In this document: positions 1 through 15,503 of the stretch, piece by piece
Numbering within the stretch: the first letter of the stretch is position 1
Layout of the letters: each line of letters starts with the position of its first letter
DNA from: Brienomyrus brachyistius
Taxonomy: Eukaryota > Chordata > Actinopteri > Osteoglossiformes > Mormyridae
DNA: 64,000 nucleotides
Direction: 5' to 3'
Assembly (NCBI RefSeq): GCF_023856365.1
Contig: NW_026042694.1
Span: 1-64,000 of the forward strand
The notes under the pieces: model-generated
What the model saw: the letters and a program-made list of their open reading frames with translations, nothing else
Told to the model about the DNA's origin: nothing
Databases searched by the model: none
Program-made: the position numbers and the translations under genes

Positions 1-64
1 ATGCTATGCTAATATGCTAATATGCTAATATGCTAATATGCTAATATGCTATGCAAATATGCTA

Positions 65-112
65 ATTATGCTAACACGCTATTGCTAATATCTAATATGC
101 TAATATGCTATA
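65..112 (+). repeat. Irregular patch with four small indels at the left edge
   Basis: Between 65 and 112 the unit rhythm is broken four times by single-base changes: an extra T near 66, an extra T near 82, a lost G near 91 and a lost A near 110. The homologous stretch downstream of the ATGCAAAT at 2705 is regular. Elsewhere copies differ mostly by whole units or substitutions, so this density of single-base indels is unusual. It could be a locally decayed copy, or reduced base quality near a read or contig end. Confidence 0.75.
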
Positions 113-378
113 TGCTAATATGCTATGCTAATATGCTAATATGCTAATACGCTAATATGCTAACACGCTATACTAATATGCTAATATGCTAATATACTAA
201 TATGCTAATATGCTATGCTAATATGCTAAGATGCTAATATGCTATGCTAATATGCTAATATGCTAATACGCTAATATGCTAACATGCTATGCTAATATGC
301 TAATATGCTATGGTAATATGCTAATATGCTAATATGCTAATATACTAATATGCTAATATGCTAATATGCTATGCTAAT

Positions 379-664
379 ATACTATGCTAATATGCTAATA
401 TGCTAATGTGCTAATATGCTAATATGCTAATATGCTAATATGCTAATACGCTAATATACTAACATGCTATGCTAATATGCTAATATGCTAATATGCTAAT
501 ATGCTAATATGCTATGCTAATATACTATGCTAATATGCTAATATGCTAATGTGCTAATATGCTAATATGCTAATATGCTAATATGCTAATACGCTAATAT
601 ACTAACATGCTATGCTAATATGCTAATATGCTAATATGCTAATATGCTAATATGCTATACTAAT
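379..664 (+). repeat. 143-bp tandem duplication inside HOR copy 1
   Basis: The word ATACTATG at 379 recurs at 522, and the following GTGCTAAT unit and the ATACTAACATGC word repeat at the same spacing, giving two head-to-tail copies of 143 bp. The homologous place in the next HOR copy (near 3032) has only one. The duplication therefore accounts for the drop in HOR offset from 2654 to 2511 bp. It looks like a recent slippage or unequal-exchange event. Confidence 0.85.
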
Positions 665-2704
665 ATGCTAATATGCTAATACGCTAATATGCTAACACGC
701 TATGCTAATATGCTATGCTAATATGCTAATATGCTAATATGCTAATATACTATGCTAATATGCTAATACGCTAATATGCTAACACGCTATGCTAATATGC
801 TAATATGCTAATATGCTAATATGTTAATATGCTAATATGCTATGCTAATATGCTAATATGCTAATACGCTAATATGCTAACACGCTAATATGCTAACACG
901 CTATGCTAATATGCTAATATGCTAATATGCTAATATGCTATGCTAATATGCTAATATGCTAATACGCTAATATGTTAACATGCTATGCTAATATGCTATT
1001 ATGCTAATATGCTAATATGCTAATATGCTAATATGCTAACACGCTATGCTAATATGCTAATATGCTATGCTAATATGCTTATTTGCTAATATTCTATGCT
1101 AATATGCTAATATGCTAATATGCTAATATGCTAATATGCTAATACGCTAATATGCTAACACGCTATGCTAATATGCTAATATGCTAATATGCTAATATGC
1201 TAATATGCTAACACACTATGCTAATATGCTAATATGCTAATATGCTAATATGCTAATATGCTATGCTAATATGCTAATATGCTATGCTAATATGCTAATA
1301 TGCTAATATGCTAATATGCTAATACGCTAATATGCTAATATGCTAATAAGCTATGCTAACACGCTATGCTAATACGCTAATATGCTATGCTAATATGCTA
1401 ATATGCTAATATGCTAATATGCTAACACGCTAATATGCTAACACGCTATGCTAATGTGCTAATATGCTAATATGCTAATATGCTAATATGCTATGCTAAT
1501 ACGTTAATAGGTTAATATGTTAACATGCTATGCTAATATGCTATTATGCTAATATGCTAATATGTTAAAATGCTAATATGCTATGCTAATGTGCTAATAT
1601 GCTAATATGCTAACACGCTATGCTAATATGCTAATATGCTAATATGCTAATATGCTAAAACGCCATGCTAATATGCTAATATGCTAATATGCTAATATGC
1701 TAATATTCTATGCTAATATGCTAATATGCTAATATGCTAATATGCTATGCTAATATGCTAATATGCTAATACGCTATGCTAACACGCTATGCTAATACGC
1801 TAATACGCTATGCTAATATGCTAATATGCTAATATGTTAATATGCTAATATGCTAACACGCTAATATGCTAACACGCTATGCTAATATGCTAATATGCTA
1901 ATATGCTATGCTAATATGCTAATATGCTAATACGTTAATACGCTAATATGTTAACATGCTATGCTAATATGCTATTATGCTAATATGCTAATATGTTAAT
2001 ATGCTAATATGCTATGTTAATGTGCTAATATGCTAATATGCTAATATGCTATGCTAATATGCTAATATGCTAATATGCTAATACGCTAATATGCTAACAC
2101 GCTATGCTAATATGCTAATATGCTATTATACTAATATGCTAATATGCTAACACGCTATGCTAATATGCTAATATGCTAATATGCTAATATGCTAATACGC
2201 TAATATGCTAATATGCTAATACGCTATGCTAACATGCTATGCTAATACGCTAATATGCAATGCTAATATACTAATATGCTAATATGCTAATATGCTAATA
2301 TGCTAACACGCTAATATGCTAACACGCTATGCTAATGTGCTAATATGCTAATATGCTAATATGCTAATATGCTATGCTAATACGTTAATAGGCTAATATG
2401 TTAACATGCTATGCTAATATGCTATTATGCTAATATGCTAATATGTTAATATGCTAATATGCTATGCTAATGTGCTAATATGCTAATATGCTAACACGCT
2501 ATGCTAATATGCTAATATGCTAATATGCTAATATGCTAATATGCTAATATGCTAATATGCTAATATGCTATGTTAATACGCTAATATGCTAACACGCTAT
2601 GCTAATATGCTAATATGCTAATATGCTAATATGCTAATATGCTAATATGCTAATATGCTATGCTAATATGCTAATATGCTAATATGCTAATATGCTAATA
2701 TGCT

Positions 2705-4690
2705 ATGCAAATATGCTAATATGCTAACACGCTATGCTAATATGCTAATATGCTAATATGCTAATATGCTAATATGCTATGCTAATATGCTAATATGCTA
2801 ATACGCTAATATGCTAACACGCTATACTAATATGCTAATATGCTAATATACTAATATGCTAATATGCTATGCTAATATGCTAAGATGCTAATATGCTATG
2901 CTAATATGCTAATATGCTAATACGCTAATATGCTAACATGCTATGCTAATATGCTAATATGCTATGGTAATATGCTAATATGCTAATATGCTAATATACT
3001 AATATGCTAATATGCTAATATGCTATGCTAATATACTATGCTAATATGCTAATATGCTAATGTGCTAATATGCTAATATGCTAATATGCTAATATGCTAA
3101 TACGCTAATATACTAACATGCTATGCTAATATGCTAATATGCTAATATGCTAATATGCTAATATGCTATACTAATATGCTAATATGCTAATACGCTAATA
3201 TGCTAACACGCTATGCTAATATGCTATGCTAATATGCTAATATGCTAATATGCTAATATACTATGCTAATATGCTAATACGCTAATATGCTAACACGCTA
3301 TGCTAATATGCTAATATGCTAATATGCTAATATGTTAATATGCTAATATGCTATGCTAATATGCTAATATGCTAATACGCTAATATGCTAACACGCTAAT
3401 ATGCTAACACGCTATGCTAATATGCTAATATGCTAATATGCTAATATGCTATGCTAATATGCTAATATGCTAATACGCTAATATGTTAACATGCTATGCT
3501 AATATGCTATTATGCTAATATGCTAATATGCTAATATGCTAATATGCTAACACGCTATGCTAATATGCTAATATGCTATGCTAATATGCTTATTTGCTAA
3601 TATTCTATGCTAATATGCTAATATGCTAATATGCTAATATGCTAATATGCTAATACGCTAATATGCTAACACGCTATGCTAATATGCTAATATGCTAATA
3701 TGCTAATATGCTAATATGCTAATATGCTAACACACTATGCTAATATGCTAATATGCTAATATGCTAATATGCTAATATGCTATGCTAATATGCTAATATG
3801 CTATGCTAATATGCTAATATGCTAATACGCTAATATGCTAATATGCTAATACGCTATGCTAACACGCTATGCTAATACGCTAATATGCTATGCTAATATG
3901 CTAATATGCTAATATGCTAATATGCTAACACGCTAATATGCTAACACGCTATGCTAATGTGCTAATATGCTAATATGCTAATATACTAATATGCTATGCT
4001 AATACGTTAATAGGTTAATATGTTAACATGCTATGCTAATATGCTATTATGCTAATATGCTAATATGTTAAAATGCTAATATGCTATGCTAATGTGCTAA
4101 TACGCTAATATGCTAACACGCTATGCTAATATGCTAATATGCTAATATGCTAATATGCTAAAACGCCATGCTAATATGCTAATATGCTAATATGCTAATA
4201 TGCTAATATTCTATGCTAATATGCTAATATGCTAATATGCTAATATGCTATGCTAATATGCTAATATGCTAATACGCTATGCTAACACGCTATGCTAATA
4301 CGCTAATACGCTATGCTAATATGCTAATATGCTAATATGTTAATATGCTAATATGCTAACACGCTAATATGCTAACACGCTATGCTAATATGCTAATATG
4401 CTAATATGCTATGCTAATATGCTAATATGCTAATACGTTAATACGCTAATATGTTAACATGCTATGCTAATATGCTATTATGCTAATATGCTAATATGTT
4501 AATATGCTAATATGCTATGTTAATGTGCTAATATGCTAATATGCTAATATGCTATGCTAATATGCTAATATGCTAATATGCTAATACGCTAATATGCTAA
4601 CACGCTATGCTAATATGCTAATATGCTATTATACTAATATGCTAATATGCTAACACGCTATGCTAATATGCTAATATGCTAATATGCTAA
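2705..4690 (+). repeat. HOR of about 2.5 kb, copy 2 (incomplete), also the source-like block for 26.75-28.7 kb
   Basis: This copy follows copy 1 marker by marker (ATGCAAAT, TATGGTAATATG, GCTATTATG at 3506, 4043 and 4474, then GCTATTATAC near 4626). It then departs: copy 1 continues into a second TTAATAGG block, whereas this copy runs on into the ATTAATATGC module at 4871. The same marker order and almost the same spacing recur at 26755-28710, 39653-41640 and 55564-57595, at an offset of about 24.05 kb to the first of these. The segment is thus a module of the later super-HOR. No gene is present. Confidence 0.85.
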
Positions 4691-7600
4691 TATGCTAATA
4701 TGCTATGCTAATATGCTAATATGCTAATACGCTAATATGCTAACACGCTATGCTAATATGCTATGCTAGTATGCTAATATGCTAATGTGCTAATATGCTA
4801 ATATGCTATGCTAATATGCTAATATGCTAATATGCTAATACGCTAATATGCTAACACGCTATGCTAATATATTAATATGCTTATATGCTTATATGCTAAT
4901 ATGCTATGCTAATATACTAATATGCTATGCTAATATGCTAATATGCTAATACGCTAATATGCTAACACGCTATGCTAATATGCTAATATGCTATGCTAAT
5001 ATGCAAATATGCTAACACGCTATGCTATGCTAATATGCTAATTTGCTAATATGCTAATATGCTAATATGCTAACATGCTATGCTAATATGCTAATATGCT
5101 AATATGCTATGCTAATATGCTATGCTAATATGCTAATATGCTAATACGCTATGCTAACACGCTATGCTAATATGCTATGCTAATATGCTAATATGCTAAT
5201 ATACTATGCTAATATGCTAATACGCTAATATGCTAATACGCTAATACGCTAACACGCTATGCTAATATGCTAATATGCTAAGATGCTAATATGCTATGCT
5301 AATATGCTAATATGCCAATATGCTAATACGCTAATATGCTAACACGCTATGCTAACACGATATGCTAATATGCTAATATGCTAATATGCTAATATGCTAA
5401 TATGCTAATATGCTAATATGCTAATATGCTATGCTAATATGCTAATATGCTAATATGCTAATACGCTAATACGTTAATACGCTAATATGTTAACATGCTA
5501 TGCTAATATGCTATTATGCTAATATGCTAATATGTTAATATGCTAATATGCTATGCTAATGTGCTAATATGCTAATATGCTAACACGCTATGCTAATATG
5601 CTAATATGCTAATATGCTAATATGCTAACACGCTATGCTAATATGCTAATATGCTAATATGCTAATATGCTAATATGCTAATATGCTAATATTCAATGCT
5701 AATATGCTAATATACTAATATGCTAATATGCTAACACGCTATGCTAATATGCTAATATGCTAATATGCTAATTTGCTAATACGTTATGCTAATATGCTAA
5801 TATGCTAATATGCTAATATGCTAATATGCTAATATGCTAATATGCTAATATGCTAATATGCTAATACGCTAATATGCTAACACGCTATGCTAATATGCTA
5901 GTATGCTAATATGCTAATATGCAAACACGCTATGCTAATATGCTAATATGCTAATATGCTAATATGCTAACACGCTATGCTAATATGCTAATATGCTAAT
6001 ATGCTAATATGCTAACACGCTATGCTAATATGCTAATATGCTAATATGCTAATATGCTAATATGCTAATACGCTAATATGCTAACACGCTATGCTAATAT
6101 GCTAATATGCTAATATGCCAATATGCTAATATGCTAACACGCTATGCTAATATGCTAATATGCTAATATGCTAATATGCTAATACGCAAATATGGTAACA
6201 CGCTATGCTAATATGCTATGCTAATATGCTAATATGCTAATATACTATGCTAATATGCTAATATGCTAATACGCCAACACGCTAATATGTTAACATGCTA
6301 TGCTAATATGCTATTATGCTAATATGCTATGTTAATATGCTAATATGCTATGCTAATGTGTTAATATGCTAATATGCTAACACGCTATGCTAATATGCTA
6401 ATATGCTAATATGCTTATATGCTAATATGCTAACACGCTATGCTAATATGCTAATATGCTAATATGCTAATATGCTAATATTCTAAAGCTAATATGCTAA
6501 TATGCTAATACGCTAATATGCTAACACGCTATGCTAATATGCTAATATGCTAATATGCTAATATGCTAATATGCTAATATGCTAATACGCTATGCTAATA
6601 TGCTAATATGCTAATATGCTAATATGCTAATATGCTAATATGCTAATATGCTATGCTAGTATGCTAATATCCTAATATGCTAATATGCTAACACGCTATA
6701 CTAATATGCTAATATGCTAATATGCTAATATGCTAATATGCTAATATGCTAATATGCTAATATGCTATGCTAATATGCTAATATGCTAATACGCTATGCC
6801 AACACGCTATGCTAATATGCTAATATGCTAATTTGCTAATATGCTAATATGCTAATATACTAACATGCTATGCTAATATGCTAATATGCTAATATGCTAT
6901 GCTAATATGCTATGCTAATATGCTAATATGCTAATATACTATGCTAATATGCTAATATGCTAATACGCTAATATGCTAACACGCTATGCTAATATGCTAA
7001 TATGCTAATATGCTAATATGCTAATATGCTAACACACTATGCTAATATGCTAATATGCTAATATGCTAATATGCTAATATGCTATGCTAATATGCTAATA
7101 TGCTATGCTAATATGCTAATATGCTAATATGCTAATACGCTAATATGCTAATATGCTAATACGCTATGCTAACACGCTATGCTAATACGCTAATATGCTA
7201 TGCTAATATGCTAATATGCTAATATGCTAATATGCTAATATACTAACACGCTAATATGCTAACACGCTATGCTAATGTGCTAATATGCTAATATGCTAAT
7301 ATGCTAATATGCTATGCTAATACGTTAATAGGCTAATATGTTAACATGCTATGCTAATATGCTATTATGCTAATATGCTAATATGTTAATATGCTAATAT
7401 GCTATGCTAATGTGCTAATATGCTAATATGCTAACACGCTATGCTAATATGCTAATATGCTAATATGCTAATATGCTAATATGCTAAAACGCCATGCTAA
7501 TATGCTAATATGCTAATATGCTAATATGCTAATATTCTATGCTAATATGCTAATATGCTAATATGCTAATATGCTATGCTAATATGCTAATATGCTAATA

Positions 7601-7804
7601 CGCTATGCTAACACGCTATGCTAATACGCTAATACGCTATGCTAATATGCTAATATGCTAATATGTTAATATGCTAATATGCTAACACGCTAATATGCTA
7701 ACACGCTATGCTAATATGCTAATATGCTAATATGCTAATATGCTATGCTAATATGCTAATATGCTAATACGTTAATACGCTAATATGTTATGCTATGCTA
7801 ATAT
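4474..7804 (+). repeat. 3.33 kb HOR, copy 1
   Basis: Anchors repeat in the next copy at a nearly fixed offset: GCTATTATG at 4474/7805 (3331), ATTAATATGC at 4871/8202 (3331), ATGCAAAT at 5001/8332 (3331), CACGATATGC at 5356/8687 (3331), GCTATTATG at 5510/8841 (3331) and 6310/9633 (3323), CTAAAGCT at 6483/9806 (3323), and GCTATTATG at 7361/10723 (3362). Offsets change only by one or a few 8-mers, so the copies are near-identical and recently amplified. A distinctive variant here is ACGCAAATATGGTAACACGC near 6185. No gene is present. Confidence 0.9.
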
Positions 7805-10800
7805 GCTATTATGCTAATATGCTAATATGTTAATATGCTAATATGCTATGTTAATGTGCTAATATGCTAATATGCTAATATGCTATGCTAATATGCTAAT
7901 ATGCTAATATGCTAATACGCTAATATGCTAACACGCTATGCTAATATGCTAATATGCTATTATACTAATATGCTAATATGCTAACACGCTATGCTAATAT
8001 GCTAATATGCTAATATGCTAATATGCTAATATGCTATGCTAATATGCTAATATGCTAATACGCTAATATGCTAACACGCTATGCTAATATGCTATGCTAG
8101 TATGCTAATATGCTAATGTGCTAATATGCTAATATGCTATGCTAATATGCTAATATGCTAATATGCTAATACGCTAATATGCTAACACGCTATGCTAATA
8201 TATTAATATGCTTATATGCTTATATGCTAATATGCTATGCTAATATACTAATATGCTATGCTAATATGCTAATATGCTAATACGCTAATATGCTAACACG
8301 CTATGCTAATATGCTAATATGCTATGCTAATATGCAAATATGCTAACACGCTATGCTATGCTAATATGCTAATTTGCTAATATGCTAATATGCTAATATG
8401 CTAACATGCTATGCTAATATGCTAATATGCTAATATGCTATGCTAATATGCTATGCTAATATGCTAATATGCTAATACGCTATGCTAACACGCTATGCTA
8501 ATATGCTATGCTAATATGCTAATATGCTAATATACTATGCTAATATGCTAATACGCTAATATGCTAATACGCTAATACGCTAACACGCTATGCTAATATG
8601 CTAATATGCTAAGATGCTAATATGCTATGCTAATATGCTAATATGCCAATATGCTAATACGCTAATATGCTAACACGCTATGCTAACACGATATGCTAAT
8701 ATGCTAATATGCTAATATGCTAATATGCTAATATGCTAATATGCTAATATGCTAATATGCTATGCTAATATGCTAATATGCTAATATGCTAATACGCTAA
8801 TACGTTAATACGCTAATATGTTAACATGCTATGCTAATATGCTATTATGCTAATATGCTAATATGTTAATATGCTAATATGCTATGCTAATGTGCTAATA
8901 TGCTAATATGCTAACACGCTATGCTAATATGCTAATATGCTAATATGCTAATATGCTAACACGCTATGCTAATATGCTAATATGCTAATATGCTAATATG
9001 CTAATATGCTAATATGCTAATATTCAATGCTAATATGCTAATATACTAATATGCTAATATGCTAACACGCTATGCTAATATGCTAATATGCTAATATGCT
9101 AATTTGCTAATACGTTATGCTAATATGCTAATATGCTAATATGCTAATATGCTAATATGCTAATATGCTAATATGCTAATATGCTAATACGCTAATATGC
9201 TAACACGCTATGCTAATATGCTAGTATGCTAATATGCTAATATGCAAACACGCTATGCTAATATGCTAATATGCTAATATGCTAATATGCTAACACGCTA
9301 TGCTAATATGCTAATATGCTAATATGCTAATATGCTAACACGCTATGCTAATATGCTAATATGCTAATATGCTAATATGCTAATATGCTAATACGCTAAT
9401 ATGCTAACACGCTATGCTAATATGCTAATATGCTAATATGCCAATATGCTAATATGCTAACACGCTATGCTAATATGCTAATATGCTAATATGCTAATAT
9501 GCTAATACGCAAATATGGTAACACGCTATGCTAATATGCTATGCTAATATGCTAATATGCTAATATACTATGCTAATATGCTAATATGCTAATACGCCAA
9601 CACGCTAATATGTTAACATGCTATGCTAATATGCTATTATGCTAATATGCTATGTTAATATGCTAATATGCTATGCTAATGTGTTAATATGCTAATATGC
9701 TAACACGCTATGCTAATATGCTAATATGCTAATATGCTTATATGCTAATATGCTAACACGCTATGCTAATATGCTAATATGCTAATATGCTAATATGCTA
9801 ATATTCTAAAGCTAATATGCTAATATGCTAATACGCTAATATGCTAACACGCTATGCTAATATGCTAATATGCTAATATGCTAATATGCTAATATGCTAA
9901 TATGCTAATACGCTATGCTAATATGCTAATATGCTAATATGCTAATATGCTAATATGCTAATATGCTAATATGCTATGCTAGTATGCTAATATCCTAATA
10001 TGCTAATATGCTAACACGCTATACTAATATGCTAATATGCTAATATGCTAATATGCTAATATGCTAATATGCTAATATGCTATGCTAATATGCTAATATG
10101 CTAATACGCTATGCCAACACGCTATGCTAATATGCTAATATGCTAATTTGCTAATATGCTAATATGCTAATATACTAACATGCTATGCTAATATGCTAAT
10201 ATGCTAATATGCTATGCTAATATGCTATGCTAATATGCTAATATGCTAATATGCTATGCTAACACGCTATGCTAATATGCTATGCTAATATGCTAATATA
10301 CTATGCTAATATGCTAATATGCTAATACGCTAATATGCTAACACGCTATGCTAATATGCTAATATGCTAATATGCTAATATGCTAATATGCTAACACACT
10401 ATGCTAATATGCTAATATGCTAATATGCTAATATGCTAATATGCTATGCTAATATGCTAATATGCTATGCTAATATGCTAATATGCTAATATGCTAATAC
10501 GCTAATATGCTAATATGCTAATACGCTATGCTAACACGCTATGCTAATACGCTAATATGCTATGCTAATATGCTAATATGCTAATATGCTAATATGCTAA
10601 TATACTAACACGCTAATATGCTAACACGCTATGCTAATGTGCTAATATGCTAATATGCTAATATGCTAATATGCTATGCTAATACGTTAATAGGCTAATA
10701 TGTTAACATGCTATGCTAATATGCTATTATGCTAATATGCTAATATGTTAATATGCTAATATGCTATGCTAATGTGCTAATATGCTAATATGCTAACACG

Positions 10801-11166
10801 CTATGCTAATATGCTAATATGCTAATATGCTAATATGCTAATATGCTAAAACGCCATGCTAATATGCTAATATGCTAATATGCTAATATGCTAATATTCT
10901 ATGCTAATATGCTAATATGCTAATATGCTAATATGCTATGCTAATATGCTAATATGCTAATACGCTATGCTAACACGCTATGCTAATACGCTAATACGCT
11001 ATGCTAATATGCTAATATGCTAATATGTTAATATGCTAATATGCTAACACGCTAATATGCTAACACGCTATGCTAATATGCTAATATGCTAATATGCTAA
11101 TATGCTATGCTAATATGCTAATATGCTAATACGTTAATACGCTAATATGTTATGCTATGCTAATAT
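7805..11166 (+). repeat. 3.36 kb HOR, copy 2
   Basis: This is the second near-identical copy of the preceding HOR, carrying all its diagnostic variants in the same order, including single-copy oddities such as CACGATATGC (8687) and CTAAAGCT (9806). It is about 31 bp longer overall, and the extra bases lie between the CTAAAGCT word and the TTAATAGG word. The extra material is a short punctuation segment near 10255-10290, which in copy 1 is absent. No gene is present. Confidence 0.88.
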
Positions 11167-14100
11167 GCTATTATGCTAATATGCTAATATGCTAATATGT
11201 TAATATGCTAATATGCTATGTTAATGTGCTAATATGCTAATATGCTAATATGCTATGCTAATATGCTAATATGCTAATATGCTAATATGCTAATACGCTA
11301 ATATGCTAACACGCTATGCTAATATGCTAATATGCTAGTATACTAATATGCTAATATGCTAACACGCTATGCTAATATGCTAATATGCTAATATGCTAAT
11401 ATGCTAATATGCTATGCTAATATGCTAATATGCTAATACGCTAATATGCTAACATGCTATGCTAATATGCTATGCTAGTATGCTAATATGCTAATGTGCT
11501 AATATGCTAATTTGCTATGCTAATATGCTAATATGCTAATACGCTAATATGCTAACACGCTATGCTAATATATTAATATGCTAATATGCTAATATGCTAA
11601 TATGCTATGCTAATATACTAATATGCTATGCTAATATGCTAATACACTAATATGCTAACACGCTATGCTAATATGCTAATATGCTAATATGCTAATTTGC
11701 TAATATGCTAATATGCTAATATACTAACATGCTATGCTAATATGCTAATATGCTAATATGCTATGCTAATATGCTATGCTAATATGCTAATATGCTAATA
11801 TGCTATGCTAACACGCTATGCTAATATGCTATGCTAATATGCTAATATACTATGCTAATATGCTAATACGCTAATATGCTAATACGCTAATATGCTAACA
11901 CGCTATGCTAATATGCTAATATGCTATGCTAATATGCTTATATGCTAATATGCTAATACGCTAATATGCTAACACGCTATGCTAAAACGCTATGCTAACA
12001 CGCTATGCTAATATGCTAATATGCTAATATGCTAATATGCTAATATGCTAATATGCTAATATGCTAATATGCTATGCTATGCTAATATGCTAATACGCTA
12101 ATACGCTAATACGCTAATATGTTAACATGCTATGCTAATATGCTATTATGCTAATATGCTAATATGTTAATATGCTAATATGCTATGCTAATGTGCTAAT
12201 ATGCTAATATGCTAACACGCTATGCTAATATGCTAATATGCTAATATGCTAACACGCTATGCTAATATGCTAATATGCTAATATGCTAATATGCTAATAT
12301 GCTAATATGCTAAAATTCAATGCTAATATGCTAATATGCTAATATGCTAATATGCTAATATGCTAACACGCTATACTAATATGCTAATATGCTAATATGC
12401 TAATTTGCTAATACGCTATGCTAATATGCTAATATGCTAATATGCTAATACGCTAATATGCTAACACGCTATGCTAATATGCTAGTATGCTAATATGCTA
12501 TGCTAACACGCTATGCTAATATGCTGATGCTAATATGCTAATATGCTAATATGCTAATATGCTAATATGCTAATATACTAACACGCTATGCTAATATGCT
12601 AATATGCTAATATGCTAATATGCTATGCTAATATGCTAATATGCTAATACGCTAATTTGCTATGCTAATATGCTAATATGCTAATACGTTATGCTAACAC
12701 GCTATGCTAATATGCTAATATGCTAATATGCTAATATGCTAATATGCTAAGATGCTATGCTAATATGCTAATATGCTAACATGCTAATACGTTATGCTAA
12801 TACGCTATGCTAATATGCTAATATACTAATATGCTATGCTAATATGCTATACTAATATGCTAATATGCTATGCTAATATGCTAATATGCTAATATGCTAA
12901 TACGCTAATATGCTAACATGCTATGCTAATATGCTAATATGCTAATATGCTAATATGCTAATATGCTATGCTAATATGCTAATATGCTAATATGCTAATA
13001 TGCTAATATGCTAATATGCTAATACGCTAATATGCTAACACGCTATGCTAATATGCTAATATGCTAATATGCTAATATGCTATGCTAATATGCTAATATG
13101 CTAATACGCTAATATGCTAACACGCTATGCTAAAATGCTAATATGCTAATATGCTAATATGCTAACACGCTATGCTAATATGCTAATATGCTATGCTAAT
13201 ATGCTATGCTAATATGCTATGCTAATATGCTAATATGCTAATCCGCTAATATAACACGCTATGCTAATATGCTAATATGCTAACACGCTATGCTAACATG
13301 CTAAGACGCTATGCTAATATGCTAATATACTATGCTAATATGCTAATATGCTAATATGCTATGCTAATATGCTAATATGCTAATACGCTAATATGCTAAC
13401 ACGCTATGCTAATATGCTATGTTAATATGCTAATATGCTAATATGCTAATATGCTAATATGCTATGCTAATATGCATATTCTAATACGCTAATATGCTAA
13501 CACGCTATGCTAATATGCTAATATGCTAATATGCTAATATGTTAATATGCTATGCTAATATGCTAATATGCTAATACGCTAATATGCTAACACGCTATGC
13601 TAATATGCTAATATGCTAATATGCTAATATGCTAATATGCTAATATGCTATGTTAATACGCTAATATGCTAACACGCTATGCTAATATGCTAATATGCTA
13701 ATATGCTAATATGCTATGCTAATATGCTAATATGCTAATATGCTATGCAAATATGCTAATATGCTAACACGCTATGCTAATATGCCAATATGCTAATATG
13801 CTAATATGCTAATATGATATGCTAATATGCTAATATGCTAATATGCTAATACGCTAATATGCTAACACGCTATACTAATATGCTAATATGCTAATATACT
13901 AATATGCTAATATGCTATGCTAATATGCTAAGATGCTAATATACTATGCTAATATGCTAATATGCTAATACGCTAATATGCTAACATGCTATGCTAATAT
14001 GCTAATATGCTATGGTAATATGCTAATATGCTAATATGCTAATATACTAATATGCTAATATGCTAATATGCTATGCTAATATGCTATGCTAATATGCTAA

Positions 14101-15503
14101 TATGCTAATGTGCTAATATGCTAATATGCTAATATGCTAATATGCTAATACGCTAATATACTAACATGCTATGCTAATATGCTAATATGCTAATATGCTA
14201 ATATGCTAATATGCTATGCTAATATGCTAATATGCTAATACGCTAATATGCTAACACGCTATGCTAATATGCTATGCTAATATGCTAATATGCTAATATA
14301 CTATGCTAATATGCTAATATGCTAATATGCTAACACGCTATGCTAATATGCTAATATGCTAATATGCTAATATGTTAATATGCTAATATGCTATGCTAAT
14401 ATGCTAATATGCTAATACGCTAATATGCTAACACGCTAATATGCTAACACGCTAATATGTTAACATGCTATGCTAATATGCTATTATGCTAATATGCTAA
14501 TATGCTAATATGCTAATATGCTAATATGCTAATATGCTAACACGCTATGCTAATATGCTAATATGCTATGCTAATATGTTTATATGCTAATATTCTATGC
14601 TAATATGCTAATATGCTAATATGCTAATATGCTAATACGCTAATATGCTAACACGCTATGCTAATATGCTAATATGCTAATATGCTAATATGCTAATATG
14701 CTAATATGCTAATATGCTAACACACTATGCTAATATGCTAATATGCTAATATGCTAATATGCTAATATGCTATGCTAATATGCTAATATGCTATGCTAAT
14801 ATGCTAATATGCTAATATGCTAATATGCTAATACGCTAATATGCTAATATGCTAATACGCTATGCTAACACGCTATGCTAATACGCTAATATGCTATGCT
14901 AATATGCTAATATGCTAATATGCTAATATGCTAATATGCTAACACGCTAATATGCTAACACGCTATGCTAATGTGCTAATATGCTAATATGCTAATATGC
15001 TAATATGCTATGCTAATACGTTAATAGGCTAATATGTTAACATGCTATGCTAATATGCTATTATGCTAATATGCTAATATGTTAATATGCTAATATGCTA
15101 TGCTAATGTGCTAATATGCTAATATGCTAACACGCTATGCTAATATGCTAATATGCTAATATGCTAATATGCTAATATGCTAAAACGCCATGTTAATATG
15201 CTAATATGCTAATATGCTAATATTCTATGCTAATATGCTAATATGCTAATATGCTAATATGCTATGCTAATATGCTAATATGCTAATACGCTATGCTAAC
15301 ACGCTATGCTAATACGCTAATACGCTATGCTAATATGCTAATATGCTAATATGTTAATATGCTAATATGCTAACACGCTAATATGCTAACACGCTATGCT
15401 AATATGCTAATATGCTAATATGCTAATATGCTAATATGCTATGCTAATATGCTAATATGCTAATACGTTAATACGCTAATATGTTAACATGCTATGCTAA
15501 TAT
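11167..15503 (+). repeat. 4.34 kb HOR, copy 1
   Basis: The same anchor (GCTATTATG followed by CTATGTTAATGTGC) opens this segment at 11167 and the next copy at 15504, 4337 bp apart. Further pairs are GCTATTATG at 12142/16485 (4343), TCCGC at 13242/17575 (4333), the palindrome at 13469/17802 (4333) and ATTAATATGC at 11572/15925 (4353). Compared with the 3.36 kb HOR, a block has been added: the TCCGC, palindrome, ATGCAAAT (13745) and TATGGTAATATG (ATGG at 14012) modules at about 13.2-14.5 kb. These modules are absent from the 4.5-11.2 kb copies. No gene is present. Confidence 0.85.

Larger units (their letters stand above)
51..2704 (+). repeat. HOR of about 2.65 kb, copy 1
   Basis: The segment is bounded by the ATGCAAAT words at 51 and 2705. 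Its internal order recurs in the next copy: ATGCAAAT (51 and 2705), TATGGTAATATG (ATGG at 310 and 2964), GCTTATTTGC (near 1077 and 3588), TTAATAGGTTAAT (near 1504 and 4007) and the GCTATTATG cassettes at 1540/1971 matching 4043/4474. The offset falls from 2654 to about 2503-2511 bp, mostly because copy 1 contains a 143-bp tandem duplication. It also holds an internal reiteration of about 0.88 kb: the TTAATAGG block near 1504 recurs near 2394 as TTAATAGGC. No gene is present. Confidence 0.85.

Noticed and set aside
460..480. TACTAAC words (identical to the yeast intron branch-point sequence), here and at many other places
   Set aside because: They arise by one G to A change in TGCTAAC in punctuation words. 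There are no introns, splice sites or exons, so the match is chance.
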